A stretch of 64,000 bases of DNA, taken from NCBI GenBank assembly GCA_038503035.1, contig JAVSML010018901.1, positions 62,001 to 126,000 of the forward strand, written 5' to 3'. The notes under the pieces were generated by a model, which was not told the DNA's origin, made no database searches, and saw nothing but the letters and a program-made list of their open reading frames with translations. The stretch is from Crocodylus rhombifer (lineage: Eukaryota; Chordata; Crocodylia; Crocodylidae). Positions 1 to 10,864 of the stretch are shown here, in pieces; position 1 is the stretch's first letter, and each line of letters begins with the position of its first letter. A program made the translations under genes and the position numbers.

Positions 1-85
1 CCCAGTTTAGTTAAAACTAAAGGTAACAGTTTATCTGAGCTAGTTTAGTTTAGTTAAACTGTTACTTTTATATTAGTAACGGGGG
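1..85. repeat. AT-rich imperfect palindrome flanking a CR1 5' truncation
   Basis: AAAGGTAACAGTTTA near position 20 is answered by TAAACTGTTACTTT near position 55, which forms a stem with a loop rich in TTTAG units. It may be the end of a small DNA transposon cut by the window edge. Confidence 0.3.
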
Positions 86-2366
86 ACGACCTAATCGGCG
101 ACCTAGTGATTGATGGGAAGTTGGGTGACAGTGACCACGAGCTGATCACCTTCACCATCCACCGTAAAGCTGGCAAGTCAGTCAGCAACACAGAAGTCCC
201 TGACTTCAGAAAAGCCGGCTTTGACAAGCTCAAGAGGCTAGTCGGTCAGGCCCTCAGGGACCATGACCCCAGGGAGATGGGAGTTCAAGAAGAGTGGTTG
301 CTTCTCAAGGAAGCGATCCTCAGTGCACAAGCTAAATCTATTCCAACACGGAGGAAAGGCAGCAAGAAGGCACAGTAGCCCCCCTGGCTCTCCAGAGACC
401 TAGCGGACCTACTGTGGCTAAAAAGGAAAGCCTACAAAGGATGGAGGACGGGATTCACCTCCAAGGAGGATTACTCTGCGCTGGTCCGGTCCTGCAGGGA
501 CCAAACCAGGAAAGCCAAGGCTGCAACTGAACTCCAACTAGCTTCAAGCATCAAGGACAATAAAAAGTCCTTTTTCAGATATGTGGGGAGCTGGAGGAAA
601 AGCAAGGGCAATGTTGGACCCCTGCTAAACCAGATGGGGCAACTGACAACTGACACCCAGGAAAAAGCCAACCTATTAAATAGGTACTTTGCGTCAGTCT
701 TTCATCAGTCACACGGGATGCCCATGCCTGCTATGGGACAGGGAAATCTGGGTGAGGGGAATCCCCTACCCTCTGTCAATGCTGACCTCGAGAAGGAACA
801 CCTTGAGAAGCTGGATACCTTCAAGTCAGCTGGCCCTGACAACCTGCACCCCAGGGTACTCAAGGAGCTGGCGAGCGTCATAGCCCAGCCCCTGGCATGG
901 ATCTTTGAAAACTCCTGGCGCTCTGGTGTAGTGCCCGAAGACTGGAAGAAGGCCAATGTGGTGCCGATCTTCAAGAAAGGGAGGAAAGTGGATCCGGCTA
1001 ACTACAGGCCCATTAGCCTGACTTCTATCCTGGGGAAGATCTTAGAAAAGTTTATTAAGGAGGCCATCCTTGAGGGACTGGCCCAGGCTAACATTCTAAG
1101 GGACAGCCAGCATGGGTTTGTTGCGGGTAGGTCTTGTTTGACCAATCTCATTTCCTTCTATGACCAGGTGACCTATCACCTGGACAAGGGAGAAGAGATT
1201 GATGTCATATATCTGGACTTCAAAAAAGCTTTTGATCTGGTATCCCATGATCACCTCTTGGCCAAACTGCCCAGTTGTGGCCTTGGCTCCACCACTATCC
1301 GCTGGCTGGGAAATTGGCTTCGTGGTCGGACCCAGAGGGTTGTGATTGATGGCAGTCACTCATCATGTTGCCCTGTAACCAGTGGGGTCCCTCAAGGCTC
1401 TGTCCTGGGACCCATCCTGTTCAACATCTTCATTAACGATGTGGACATTGGAGTCAGGAGTGGACTGGCCAAGTTCGCCGATGACACCAAACTTTGGGGC
1501 AAAGCATCCACGCCAGAAGATAGGCGGGTGATCCAGGCTGACCTGGATAAGCTCAGCAAATGGGCAGACGAGAACCTGATGGTGTTTAACACCGAAAAAT
1601 GCAAGGTTCTCCACCTTGGGAGGAAAAACCTGCAGCACCCGTATAGGCTCGGCAGTGCTACGTTGGTTAGCACTACAGAAGAAAAAGACTTGGGGGTCAT
1701 CATTGACCACAAGATGAACATGAGCCTGCAATGCGATGCTGCGGCTAGTAAAGCCACCAAAATGCTGGCGTGCATCCATAGATGCTTCTCGAGCAAATCC
1801 CGGGACGTCATTCTCCCCTTGTACTCGGCCTTGGTGAGGCCGCAGCTGGAGTACTGCGTCCAGTTTTGGGCTCCACAATTCAAAAAGGATGTGGAGAAGC
1901 TTGAGAGAGTCCAGAGGAGAGCCACGCGCATGATCAGAGGTCAGGAAAACAGATCTTACGATGACAGGCTGAGAGCCATGGGACTCTTTAGCCTGGAAAA
2001 GCGCAGGCTCAGGGGTGATCTGATGGCCACCTATAAGTTTATCAAGGGTGACCACCAGGATCTGGGGGAACGTCTGTTCACCAGTGTGCCCCAAGGGATG
2101 ACGAGGTCGAACGGTCACAAACTCCTGCAAGACCGTTTCAGGCTGGACATAAGGAAGAATTTCTTTACTGTCCGAGCCCCCAAGGTCTGGAACAGTCTGC
2201 CAGCGGAGGTGGTTCAAGCACCTACATTGAACACCTTCAAGAGTAAATTGGAAACTTATCTTGCTGGGATCCTATGACCCCAGCTGACTTCCTGCCCTTT
2301 GGGCAGGGGGCTGGACTCGATGATCTCCCGAGGTCCCTTCCAGCCCTAATGTCTATGAAATCTATG
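86..2366 (+). mobile_element. CR1 LINE, 5'-truncated, near-intact reverse transcriptase ORF2
   Basis: This non-LTR retrotransposon starts inside the endonuclease domain, whose C-terminal SDHE motif is at 130-141, and continues in one frame through the whole reverse transcriptase to TGA at 2275-2277. RT signs are NYRPISLTSILGKILEK, FKKAFDLVSHDHL, SGVPQGSVLGPILFN and the catalytic FADD (1474-1485). The C-terminal part has the ERVQRRATRMI and [15 protein letters not shown] motifs typical of CR1. The frame has one internal stop, TAG at 376-378. The 3' UTR has the CR1 hallmark of a GGGGGCTGGACTCGATGATC segment and ends in two TCTATGAAA repeats. Most of the 5' half is missing, so the copy cannot move by itself. 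Confidence 0.93.
106..2277 (+). pseudogene. CR1 ORF2 reverse transcriptase reading frame broken by one stop
   Basis: The frame read from 106 to 378 and from 379 to 2277 is the same, and I see no frameshift. The only lesion inside the remaining protein is the TAG at 376-378, in the linker between the endonuclease and RT domains. The preserved RT core suggests a relatively young insertion compared with the other CR1 copies in this window. Confidence 0.85.
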
Positions 2367-3084
2367 AAATCTAGTAGTCCATTGCCCTATAGGGGCAGGT
2401 AATGGCAGAGTACCTATTGCAGAAGTTTTGTTTGTTTGTTTTTTATCAGTGGTGAGAAGCAATGATTTGCTACAGATCACAAATGAAAATAGTCTCATCA
2501 CAAAATCCAAGGTCCAATGCTAAATTTTCAATAAGTGGTGCTAGTAAAATGACTTCTTAGATATTTTGTTGCAGTAAAAAACAAAAAAAATTTACTCTGG
2601 TCTGCTTGATAGGATAAATAATCAAATAGATGGGTTCTATTCCCAGGCTTTACACAATAAACTTGTTGTGAGACCTTCAGCAAATTGGCTTTGCCTCTCT
2701 GAGGTAATTGTCTATATTTGCAAAACCTGTTTTGAACTCAATGAATGTAAAGAGAGATAGAAAAGAGTTAAGTATTACTATTACCTGACCTGATGAAGAG
2801 TGCATTCTAAAGCTTGTTTAGCTTTATCCTATCCAATGCAGGTGGTCCAATAAAAGAGACTATCCATAAAAGTCCTTATAGTAATAATTAAAGTAACCAA
2901 ATGTATTAAATTTAGTTTTATAATAGATATTTTCATTGTTTCTTAGATAAGTTGTAAAAACATAGCAACCTTGTCAGTGAAGGCTATAAATACGGAAAAA
3001 GAAAAGCTGGACAGTGCTGAGCAGCATTCCATGATAGTGAAGGGAAGAAGATGAGGAATCTGATCCCAACTAACTGATACCTTC
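2367..3084. other. AT-rich sequence, no gene; possible MIR-like fragment
   Basis: No reading frame of note. A segment at about 2660-2712 (GAGACCTTCAGCAAATTGG followed by TTGCCTCTCTGAGG) resembles the 3' half of MIR-type SINEs. The rest shows nothing recognisable. Confidence 0.3.
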
Positions 3085-3450
3085 TAAGTCCACAGGAACT
3101 GGTTCAACTCAGTCCCCAAAGTTTCAGTAAAACAAAGAAATTCCAATTACAGCAGCACATTTAGAATAAGCCATCTATAAATATAGGATATAGGTTGGAG
3201 AGAAATGTGGAGAACTCAGCAAATTCACGCAGATCTGCTGACAGCCGGTGTGCCACCATCGTCCCCTGTCCGGAGTCTCCCCAGTCTGTATAGGTAGGAA
3301 TCTATGTTGCACTGTCACAGGTAGCCAGATAGACTTTGGGATAAGTGTTGGTCTTTGTCTTCTGTGGTTTAAACAATAAAAGGTTGGGCTGTAGCTCTTC
3401 CCTCTTTCATCAGTAGCCAACCTGCAGGTGTCCCTACAATCCAGGTAACA
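3085..3450 (+). mobile_element. LTR-like 3' half, copy 1 (endogenous retrovirus type)
   Basis: A TATA-like CTATAAATA (3175-3183), an AATAAA (3375-3380) and an end in GTAACA (3450) follow the U3-R-U5 order of an LTR. The segment before the TATA box, with TTTCAGTAAAACAAAGAAATT and CCATCTATAAATAT, is shared with the copy at 9995-10370, and the spacing between signals is similar. No primer-binding site or internal region follows, so it is probably a solo or fragmentary LTR. The 5' border is not defined. Confidence 0.45.
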
Positions 3451-3489
3451 CTACCATCAGCAAAGACATTGTATTTTGAGAAAAATAAG

Positions 3490-3640
3490 TGTCCTTAAGG
3501 GTAGGTACAGACAGTCAAAAAGCCCGAGGTTGAATCAATTCAGTCTTTGCAGGTTAATCTAAGATGTACAGATTAAATTGAAACAGAAGTGAACAGACAT
3601 TTACCTTTAATTCAGAAAATGCAGCCACATGCCTGCAGTA
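3490..3640 (+). repeat. Interspersed repeat end, copy 1 (GGTACAGACAGTC family)
   Basis: GTAGGTACAGACAGTC followed by AAAAAGCCCGAGG is repeated in diverged form at 8398-8450 (CTAGGTACAGATGTTCG, AAAAGCCCAAGG). It is probably a terminal segment of an old DNA transposon or LTR of unknown class. Confidence 0.35.
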
Positions 3641-3689
3641 GCTCATGCCAGAAGCAGGGAAGGGGCGTTAGAGCACAGTTCTCTGGCTG

Positions 3690-3840
3690 TATGTTCATTT
3701 TCTTTTCCTGTTGCCTCTAAGGTCTCTGGGATTTGCAGTCCACAGTTGCAACAGCAAGACTCTGCAGGGTTACTCATTACTTCCGCTTCCTGCTTTCAGG
3801 TGCCTCTGGGATATGTAGTCCACAATTGCAGGCAGCAGTA
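3690..3840 (+). repeat. Short direct duplication
   Basis: Two similar units of about 40 bp, each with CTCTGGGAT, a TGCAGTCC/TGTAGTCC core and CACAGTTGCA/CACAATTGCA, lie at about 3718-3756 and 3800-3838. No coding role is visible. Confidence 0.4.
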
Positions 3841-4159
3841 AGTTTGAGCAGGAGAAGGGATGTTTAACTCCCCTCCCTGGCCCCAAACCCCTCATGGGGT
3901 TTGTGGGGGGAGGGGGGGGGCAGCCAGGCTTCCTGGACTGCTCTTCCATCCCTATCCCCAATCACAGCTGCAGCAGATAATCTGTATATGTAGATGACCA
4001 CATAGGGATCACACTAGTTCCCTGCCTTTCTTCTCTTAATGGTCCCACCACTGTGACGGTGGTGAGATGATTGTGAAAAAATGTGTAAGAGGCCCTTATC
4101 TATCTGACCTATACATTTACATGTCAGGCACCTTCAGCACAGAAGGTATGTAATTTTCC

Positions 4160-4560
4160 CAGTCATTATTGGCAATCCCTCACAGTCAAGGATGATTGTC
4201 TTCTATGAGTGCCTTATCTGTGGGACCAAAGATGGATGATGAGGCTGATCCTGGATCAATAGACTGTTGGAATTTGGACATGTGTTTCTGGGTGGAGTGG
4301 ATGGCTCCAGATTCCTGATTCAGTCTGCAACACACTGTTTCTGCCACTCACGCTTTTCCATTTCCTATTGCTATGAGGTTTCAAAGTACTGAGATCCCTG
4401 CAGCAAATTCTCTCTCTGTTAGAGGAGGTTCTGGGTGATAGTCTCCCATGAGCTGATGCCAATGTTGCATTTTGTCAAGTTGGTCTTGAGAACCTCCTTG
4501 AAGCGCTTTCTCTGCCCTCCTCTTGAGTGTATGCCTTGAATGGTACATGTTCCCGATACT
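4160..4560 (-). mobile_element. Degenerate LINE, ORF2 C-terminal relic (L2/RTE/Jockey-like)
   Basis: On the minus strand, one frame reads GQRKRFKEVLKTNLTKCNIG and then a TSWETITQN-like stretch before a stop (about 4440-4530). This has the pattern of the conserved tail of several LINE reverse transcriptase proteins (KKRFKDTLK...W). Stops and frame changes show it is dead. The clade is uncertain. Confidence 0.5.
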
Positions 4561-5283
4561 AGATACTTCACTAGCTAATAAATTAATCACATTTATCCTC
4601 ACTAATATCTCTTCTCTACTATATCTCATTCGTCAGAGATGACTGACTAGTTCTTTTGCTGTAGAGTCACAGGTTTGTGACTTTCTTCAAGTTGCCCTCC
4701 CCAGTTTGCCTTGCTAAAATCTGACTTCCAAATATAAACTCTTTCCAAGGCTGTATTAAAGATAGATATTTAGTACTATGACTGTCAAAAGATAATAAAA
4801 AAGACTTATGGATTTATGGACAATCTGCCTAAAAAGAGTTTTTAATAATGTTTAATAAATTTCCATAACCTGAACAAAAGGTCATTGCCATGCTATGATT
4901 CAAATGTAGGGAATTAGTTTAGAATTGCTGATAATAAGAAGTTCTCTCTTGGCTTATGCTGGAAACTGTCCCTATTTCTGGACAAACAATGGAAGGTACT
5001 GTAGTTAAAATAGGAATAGTAATTTTTTTTTATTAAAACAAAATAAATACTTGTCTGTCTAGAACAAATAATGAAACCTTGCAGAGTTATCAAATCACTG
5101 AATTAATGTGATGGAGTATGGGATTTATTGGAATATTTCTATCTTAACTGTGTTTAACAACTGTGTTTATGTTGTTAATATGTTTTATGACTTGGGTTAC
5201 CTATAATTCTAGCACACAGTGGAAAAACGGATTAATAGAGTTTCTGCCGGGTACCAGCTTTGCCTACATGCGTGACAAGCTGG
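4561..5283. other. AT-rich non-coding sequence
   Basis: No reading frame, repeat end or regulatory signal that I recognise. Confidence 0.5.
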
Positions 5284-5291
5284 ACCTATAG

Positions 5292-6232
5292 CGGGGGGGG
5301 GGCAATTATTTGGGCTGCAGGGTTGCTTAGGGCATTTTGGTGAGCTGTTATGTGTGGGGGGGACAGCAGGGTGCTGACCTGGCATGGTAGAGGGGAGGGT
5401 GCTGACTTTTGCTGATGTGGAGATGTGGGGAGCAATTAATTCTATCTGGCCCTGGCAGCGGGTGCCCTGCACTCAACTGCCAGGGGTACTGAACAGGTGG
5501 ATGGGTGGAACGGGTCTCCATGGAGACAGGCCCAGGACCCCCACAGGCAGGTCATGCTCAGTTGGGTGGATGGGACTGCGAGCAGGTGGGGAGTATCATC
5601 CAGGAACAGGAAAGGCTAGGACTGTGGGGCAGTGACAGCATGGGCTGGGGCCTAGGGCACTTCCCGCACACCCCCGCCCATGAAACCGGTGCTTGATGCA
5701 GGGATGTGCAGGGAGCTGATTGCAGCTCTGCCCTGGGCCCCAGACCCATGCTGTCATTGCCCCACAATTCTGGCCCAACCCCAGCTAGGCCCTGCACACC
5801 TGTCCTGCTCCCAGACACTCCCTGCCCACCGGCAACCCCATCTTATCCACCCGACTAAGCATGCCCTGCCCATCTGAGTCCTGGGCCAGTCTCCATGGAG
5901 ACCCTGCCCTTCTGCTCTGTCCAGTGCCCATGGCAGTGGATGCGGGGCAGACAGGCCAGGGTGCCTGGGCAGGGAGACCAGGTTCAGGGGTGGTGGCGAC
6001 ACTGGCAGCAGCACCCAGAAGGAGCCACCACTGCCAGGAAGCTGAGTCCAATTGCCGCATTGCCCCAGCCTTGCTGTGGCACCTGGGGGTGGCAGGACCA
6101 GCTGCAAACACCACAACCTGAGCTGCCCACCCCCGCACCTGGGCTGGATGGGGCCAAGGGACCCACCGCAAGCTGGATAAAATTCCTTGGTGGGCTGGAT
6201 CTGGGCTACAGACCATATTCTGCCAACCCTTG
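5292..6232. mobile_element. Non-autonomous hAT-like element with perfect 8-bp target duplication
   Basis: The element is flanked by ACCTATAG at 5284-5291 and again at 6233-6240. Its left end (a G run then CAATTATTTGGGCTGCAGGG) and right end (TCTGCCAACCCTTG) are decayed terminal inverted repeats of the family also seen at 47606-48376. Inside, two arms of nearly 200 bp (about 5515-5700 and 5715-5908) are inverted copies that both carry CTCCATGGAG and a GGTGGATGGGA / ATCCACCCGA pair. GC content is far above the flanks. Long ORFs inside are by-products of this composition. Confidence 0.85.
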
Positions 6233-6240
6233 ACCTATAG

Positions 6241-7047
6241 TATCCCCAAAGTCCTAAAAAGTTTTGTTAACATATCAACAAAGGTGAGATGACCCACACT
6301 CAGGAGTTTGGTGGGGCAGGGGGAGGGAGATGAGTACAAGAATGGAGCCCTAAAGGTTGATAGCTTCTGGGAAGGAAGTTTGGGGTCAGAGACCAGAGCA
6401 TCTGCCCTGAAGCTTTGGGGAGCTGGAGAGACTTGAAAGGGAACAGCTGAGTATGCTTGGGGGTCCTTAGGCTGTGCAGAATGGACTGAGAACAGAGGAA
6501 CAGCTTAATTCTTTGGAAAGATGTAGAGGATTTCTGGTTAGGTGCCCCAGTAAATGCCTTTAGTAAAGAGACTGTCTGCTTTGCTGCTCAGAACTCTGGA
6601 TCGCAATTGCATTGTCTCTGGTCACTGGTTCTGGGGGATCCTCTCAGGCCAGACAAGGCCACAGTAGTCCCAAACCAGCACCCCCCAGCATGCACTCCAT
6701 GATAATGAACTACATGGAATTCTTTGAAAGAACAGGATACTACAAAAATAGCAATGCTTTCACCTATTTTGTCTGACTGGAGGAAGAAGTGGAATTTTAT
6801 TCCAAATTAGATGTTAAATGAAACAGTGCCATCTGCTGTTCTCTGTCAGTTTTATTATGCAGAAATATAAAACAGTGAGATATAGTAAGAAAGTTTAAAT
6901 GTGAACAATGCTAATAAAATTTGATTGTATTACCAAAAAATAAAAGGCAGAAAAAAGAAGAAAACGAAATACCTGGAAACAGCAGTGCATCCTGGCCTAC
7001 TTGGTGTGGCAAAACAATTAGTAGGGAGTATACAGTACAAAGGCAGT
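6241..7047. other. Intergenic sequence without recognised features
   Basis: No gene or repeat end recognised. Confidence 0.45.
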
Positions 7048-7699
7048 CATGGGCAGACCTAGGATTTAGAAAAGGGGGTGAAGCTATGTGTCTGGAGCCC
7101 CCAGCCCTACCCCCACAGACATATCCTGCCAAGGCAGTATCTTTTGGGGCATTTTTTTGGGGGGTCCCCAGAGCAGGTATGACTGCCCAACCCTACTGTA
7201 AGCACTCCCTCCCCTCCAGTGCTCAGCAGCACCTCCCTTCCCCTCCCATTCCCTCCTTGCCCTGTCAAGCTATTATCCCTAACTGACCCAGAGTGGGGGA
7301 GAAGACCCAGAATCACTCCTGCCCTGCTCCAGCTGGGGGCTGTGGTGGGCCATGGGCAGGCTGCCCTGTCCAGCACCCAGCTCCTGCTCCCTGCGCAGTC
7401 CCCGGGGTGTCCCCTACTAGCCAGAAGCAAGTGATACAAGAGGGGGACAGCCCACCAACACCACCTTCCCCAGTCCAGCATCCTGCAACTCCCCATAGCT
7501 GGAGCCCATGGCCAGCTGGGGAACCCCAGGGGAGGGGCAGGTAGCAGGGACCTGCCCACTGCTGCTGCCACCAAGCCAGACACCCTGTGCAGCTGCTCCC
7601 AGAAACTTAGCATGAGCAACCTGGGACTTCTCCCACCTCCAATCACCTGGGGACAGCAGCAGCAGTACACAGATACCCCCTTCCTCATGTGCCCCCTCT
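7048..7699. repeat. GC-rich block, probable transposon remnant (left end visible)
   Basis: It begins with CATGGGCAGACCTAGGATTT, which resembles hAT-like termini, and continues as proline/glycine-type GC-rich sequence until a CR1 tail begins. I could not find the right end or a target duplication. The ORFs on both strands look like compositional artefacts. Confidence 0.4.
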
Positions 7700-8070
7700 G
7701 CTAGGTCCTCCTGGGTGTGCTGAGAGGGGATCTGGTGGCTGTCTACAAACTGGCCAAGGGGGACCAGCAGGCAACGAGAGAGTCCCTGTTCCCTGAGCAC
7801 TACCGGGAGTAATGAGGAATAACGGCCATAGGTTGACTGAGAGTAGATTTCGGCTAACTATCAGGAGGCATGACTTCACAGTCAGGGTGGCTAGGATCTG
7901 GAACAAACTACACAAGGGAAGTGGTGCTTTCTCCTGCCCTGGGGGTCTTCAAAAGGAGGCTAGACAGACACCTAGCTGGGGTCATTTGACCCCAGTACTC
8001 TTTCCTGCCATGGCAGGGGGTCGGACTTGATGATCTGCTCAGGTTCCTTCCAACCCTACTAACTATGAAA
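7700..8070 (+). mobile_element. CR1 LINE 3' end fragment
   Basis: LRGDLVAVYKLAKGDQQ and then RNNGHRLTESRFRLTIRRH in another frame are the end of CR1 ORF2 with a frameshift. They are followed by the CR1 3' UTR signature GGGGGTCGGACTTGATGATC and a TATGAAA end. Confidence 0.85.
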
Positions 8071-8397
8071 CATCAGTCCAGGGCTCTAACCACACCTCAG
8101 ACTCCTGAGGAGACCCAGGCCCCTAGCAGATGAACTACACAGTTGAAGGAGGATGCGACCATGCCACAGCACCCGCCCCCCTTCTAGATCTGTTCCTCAT
8201 CATCCAGATCTACATCACTTAAGAAGTTGGGTTCATTCAAATATGTTGGGATATAGCCAAATACAATGTTATACAGGAAGGAACAAGGAATGCAGGCTGT
8301 CTCTTGGAAAGCTGTGAGTCCAGAAAGAATCTAGGGTCTGTAGTAGATAAACAACTGTACATGAGCTCTCAGTAAAAAGAGGCTAATATTATCTTTG

Positions 8398-8530
8398 AGG
8401 CTAGGTACAGATGTTCGAAAAGCCCAAGGTAAAATTCATCTAAGTTATGCGGTTTTCTGTAAGTGACATAGTTTAGATTGATAGCAAACAGAATACACAT
8501 TCTCTCTTTGGTGTAGGGGGCAAGTCTTAT
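8398..8530 (+). repeat. Interspersed repeat end, copy 2 (GGTACAGA family)
   Basis: CTAGGTACAGATGTTCG and AAAAGCCCAAGG repeat the start of the segment at 3495. Similarity fades after about 60 bp. Confidence 0.35.
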
Positions 8531-9059
8531 GCAGACCATACACAGGCCTGTGCAGTATATGTTATGGGTGACAGACAAACAGCACAATAACTTGATCAAA
8601 CATAAGTCATCCAAAGTATACCCAAATTGCAAGGAAGTGTGGATGCTAGGGTTGGCCATTTTCAGGGAACCAGAGTCAAAGCTGCAGAAATATGACTGAA
8701 CAGCAAGCCAAAGGCTTGTATCCTAATACAAATTATATCCTAAAACATTAATAGCTTGTCAAAGATTAAAGTCTTTGATTTCAGATGCCGATGGCAAAAA
8801 AAGTCAGATAGCAAAAGGTCAGATGACAAAAGGGTCAGAAGCTAACACAACAAACTCTGTGGCTGTAATTTATGCCTCTGTATTAACAGTGTTGCATATA
8901 CACACCCCTATCTGTGCCTCATTTCAAATTACTTGAGTTCTCATACGAAAGAGAGAATCTGACCTTGACTGCCCAGCACAAAAGATAAAGTATCTATAGT
9001 AACGAAATTAGCTAACTTTAGTGAAGTTGTAAAATTAATTAAATATACTATGCACGCCA

Positions 9060-9690
9060 TCCTGTGACCAAACAGAACCAGTACCACCCAAGTAAAAATA
9101 ACCCCCCTTTTTTATGAAACCTGAGCAAACAAAGAAAGCACAGGTGCCAGCTCATTAATTATTTATCATTGGCATAGAGTAATTGGTCACCTGTGTCAGA
9201 TAAAACTTTGAAGAAACTTCCGCCCAAAGCAGAGAACAGAGAACTAACTGTGTATACACTCAAGAAGAACAGATCGTGCACGAATATTTCTCTCCGCCTA
9301 CGTTATCTTTTTGGCGTATCCCCGTTTATCTCTCTATCTCCGACATTATCTTTCTTATCAAGAGCTCCCGGTAATAGGCAGACTGCAACGGCTTATATGA
9401 ATCGCTCGGAATCAACTGTCTTACCCACCCTGTAAATGCTGGGTAACATGATATCTGCATGCTGTAACTGAAAGAATAAATCAACCCCACTGCCTGCGCT
9501 CTAGCCATCAGAAGCGTAAGTAAAATAAATCTTTTGTAAAAACATCACGCTGTGTTTAAATCATCCTGACTCCTGTTCACTGTTATCACCCACCTGCCCG
9601 GTCATAAATCCCCCTCCTCGCGCCAAGCTGGTCGTGCCGACCCAGGCTCGCAGGTCAAGGGTGCACCGGCGTTATGGGGCGCGACATAAC
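9060..9690 (+). mobile_element. LTR-like sequence, CpG-bearing (possible endogenous retrovirus)
   Basis: A TATA-like AGATAAAAC near 9198, an AATAAA at 9475-9480 and a CpG-rich 3' part ending in a GTTATG...CATAAC palindrome (about 9672-9691) suggest an LTR and leader. The many CpGs in an AT-rich neighbourhood argue for a fairly recent insertion. I see no coding region and cannot place the ends. Confidence 0.35.
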
Positions 9691-9994
9691 TAAGATGACC
9701 AAAAGCATTAATCATTATTTTGCTATGATAAATGTATTTTTGCTAACATATTTAAACTATTATAGATACAAAGGCAACCTTAAGGATGGGAAAAACAAAG
9801 CTTTGTCAGGCCACAGTTAATGAGTAACTGACCAAGGCCAAAGGGCAAGCCACAGTGGGAGATTATGCTATCAGGCATATAGATTTCAATTGATTGACAA
9901 GATCTTGATTAAAGTAAAGATTGACAGGTGATTGACAGACTACAGTCAGGTGACACAGGGATAAAAAAGCCTTAGCGAAGGTGATCCCTTGACC

Positions 9995-10370
9995 CTGTTC
10001 CCAGAACTACTAAATCTGGTTCCATCCAGTTCCAAAAGTTCCAGTGAAACAAAGAAATTTAAATAAAACCAATCAGAGATCAATTATTAGCATGTCAAAT
10101 CAACCATCTATAAATATCAGGCATGCAACAAATTGGACTGTTCCCAAAGCCCAGCAGAAGAAACCAACTCAGCCAGAGTCACTAGGGAAGCAGAGATGCT
10201 TGGCCAGCTGACCTGTTCTTCCTGAATCCAAGGCTGCATAAGCATGGTCTTTATCAGTACCAATAAGTCTTTGCTATTGGATATCCTAATAAAGCTTCTG
10301 AATTGTGACTGGAATGGTCTCATTGATCAATTAATCTCACTCCTAACCACAAGTCAAACTGAGTGTAACA
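9995..10370 (+). mobile_element. LTR-like 3' half, copy 2 (related to 3085-3450)
   Basis: CTATAAATA at 10108-10116, AATAAA at 10288-10293 and a GTAACA end at 10370 repeat the layout of copy 1. The stretch TTCCAGTGAAACAAAGAAATTT before the TATA box is nearly shared. No internal retroviral region follows. Confidence 0.45.
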
Positions 10371-10534
10371 CTTAGATCAGAGTCTACCATTTTTAAACCA
10401 GACTGTGCGCGTTGAATTTCTGTTCGGTTACAGGTATAGACTGGTTTCTGATCACTGAAAAATGGCAGCAGAGCCCTTTAACTAAAGTTCGTTTGATGAG
10501 AAAATAGAGAGAAAAATCCATCTATCATACAGAT

Positions 10535-10856
10535 CATGAACAACACGTGCCCCCGGAAGCTGGTGGGGCATGGCGGTGGCGGCAACAGGAGCACAGCAGC
10601 AGTAAGTGGGAGCTCCCACAGACGCAACCGGCGCTATTGGCAGCGGCAGGGTGGGGGATGGCAAGCACCGACCAGGGGGCAGCGACCACCTACAAATGCC
10701 GCCAGCAGTGTCTGCGGCGGCCAGCAGGAATTGCTGACCACCCACAGACACTACCGGCAGTGTCAGCGGTGGGGTGGGGAGAGGCGGCAAGCGGGTGCAG
10801 CACCACGCTCAGAGGGTGCACGTGTACCTGCATGCACCCCCTACACATCGCCCCTG
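10535..10856. mobile_element. Small hAT-like element with perfect 8-bp target duplication
   Basis: ATACAGAT flanks both sides (10527-10534 and 10857-10864). The interior is GC-rich and made of degenerate repeats with a CCACAGACRC...GGCAG core. Near the right end is a GGTGCACG...CATGCACC hairpin. The terminal inverted repeats are weak (CATGAAC left, CGCCCCTG right), so the call rests mainly on the target duplication. Confidence 0.6.
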
Positions 10857-10864
10857 ATACAGAT

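Noticed and set aside
1363..2217. 284-codon minus-strand ORF
   Set aside because: It is the antisense shadow of the CR1 reverse transcriptase frame.
5754..6216. Overlapping ORFs of 112-143 codons
   Set aside because: They lie wholly inside the palindromic hAT-like element at 5292-6232.
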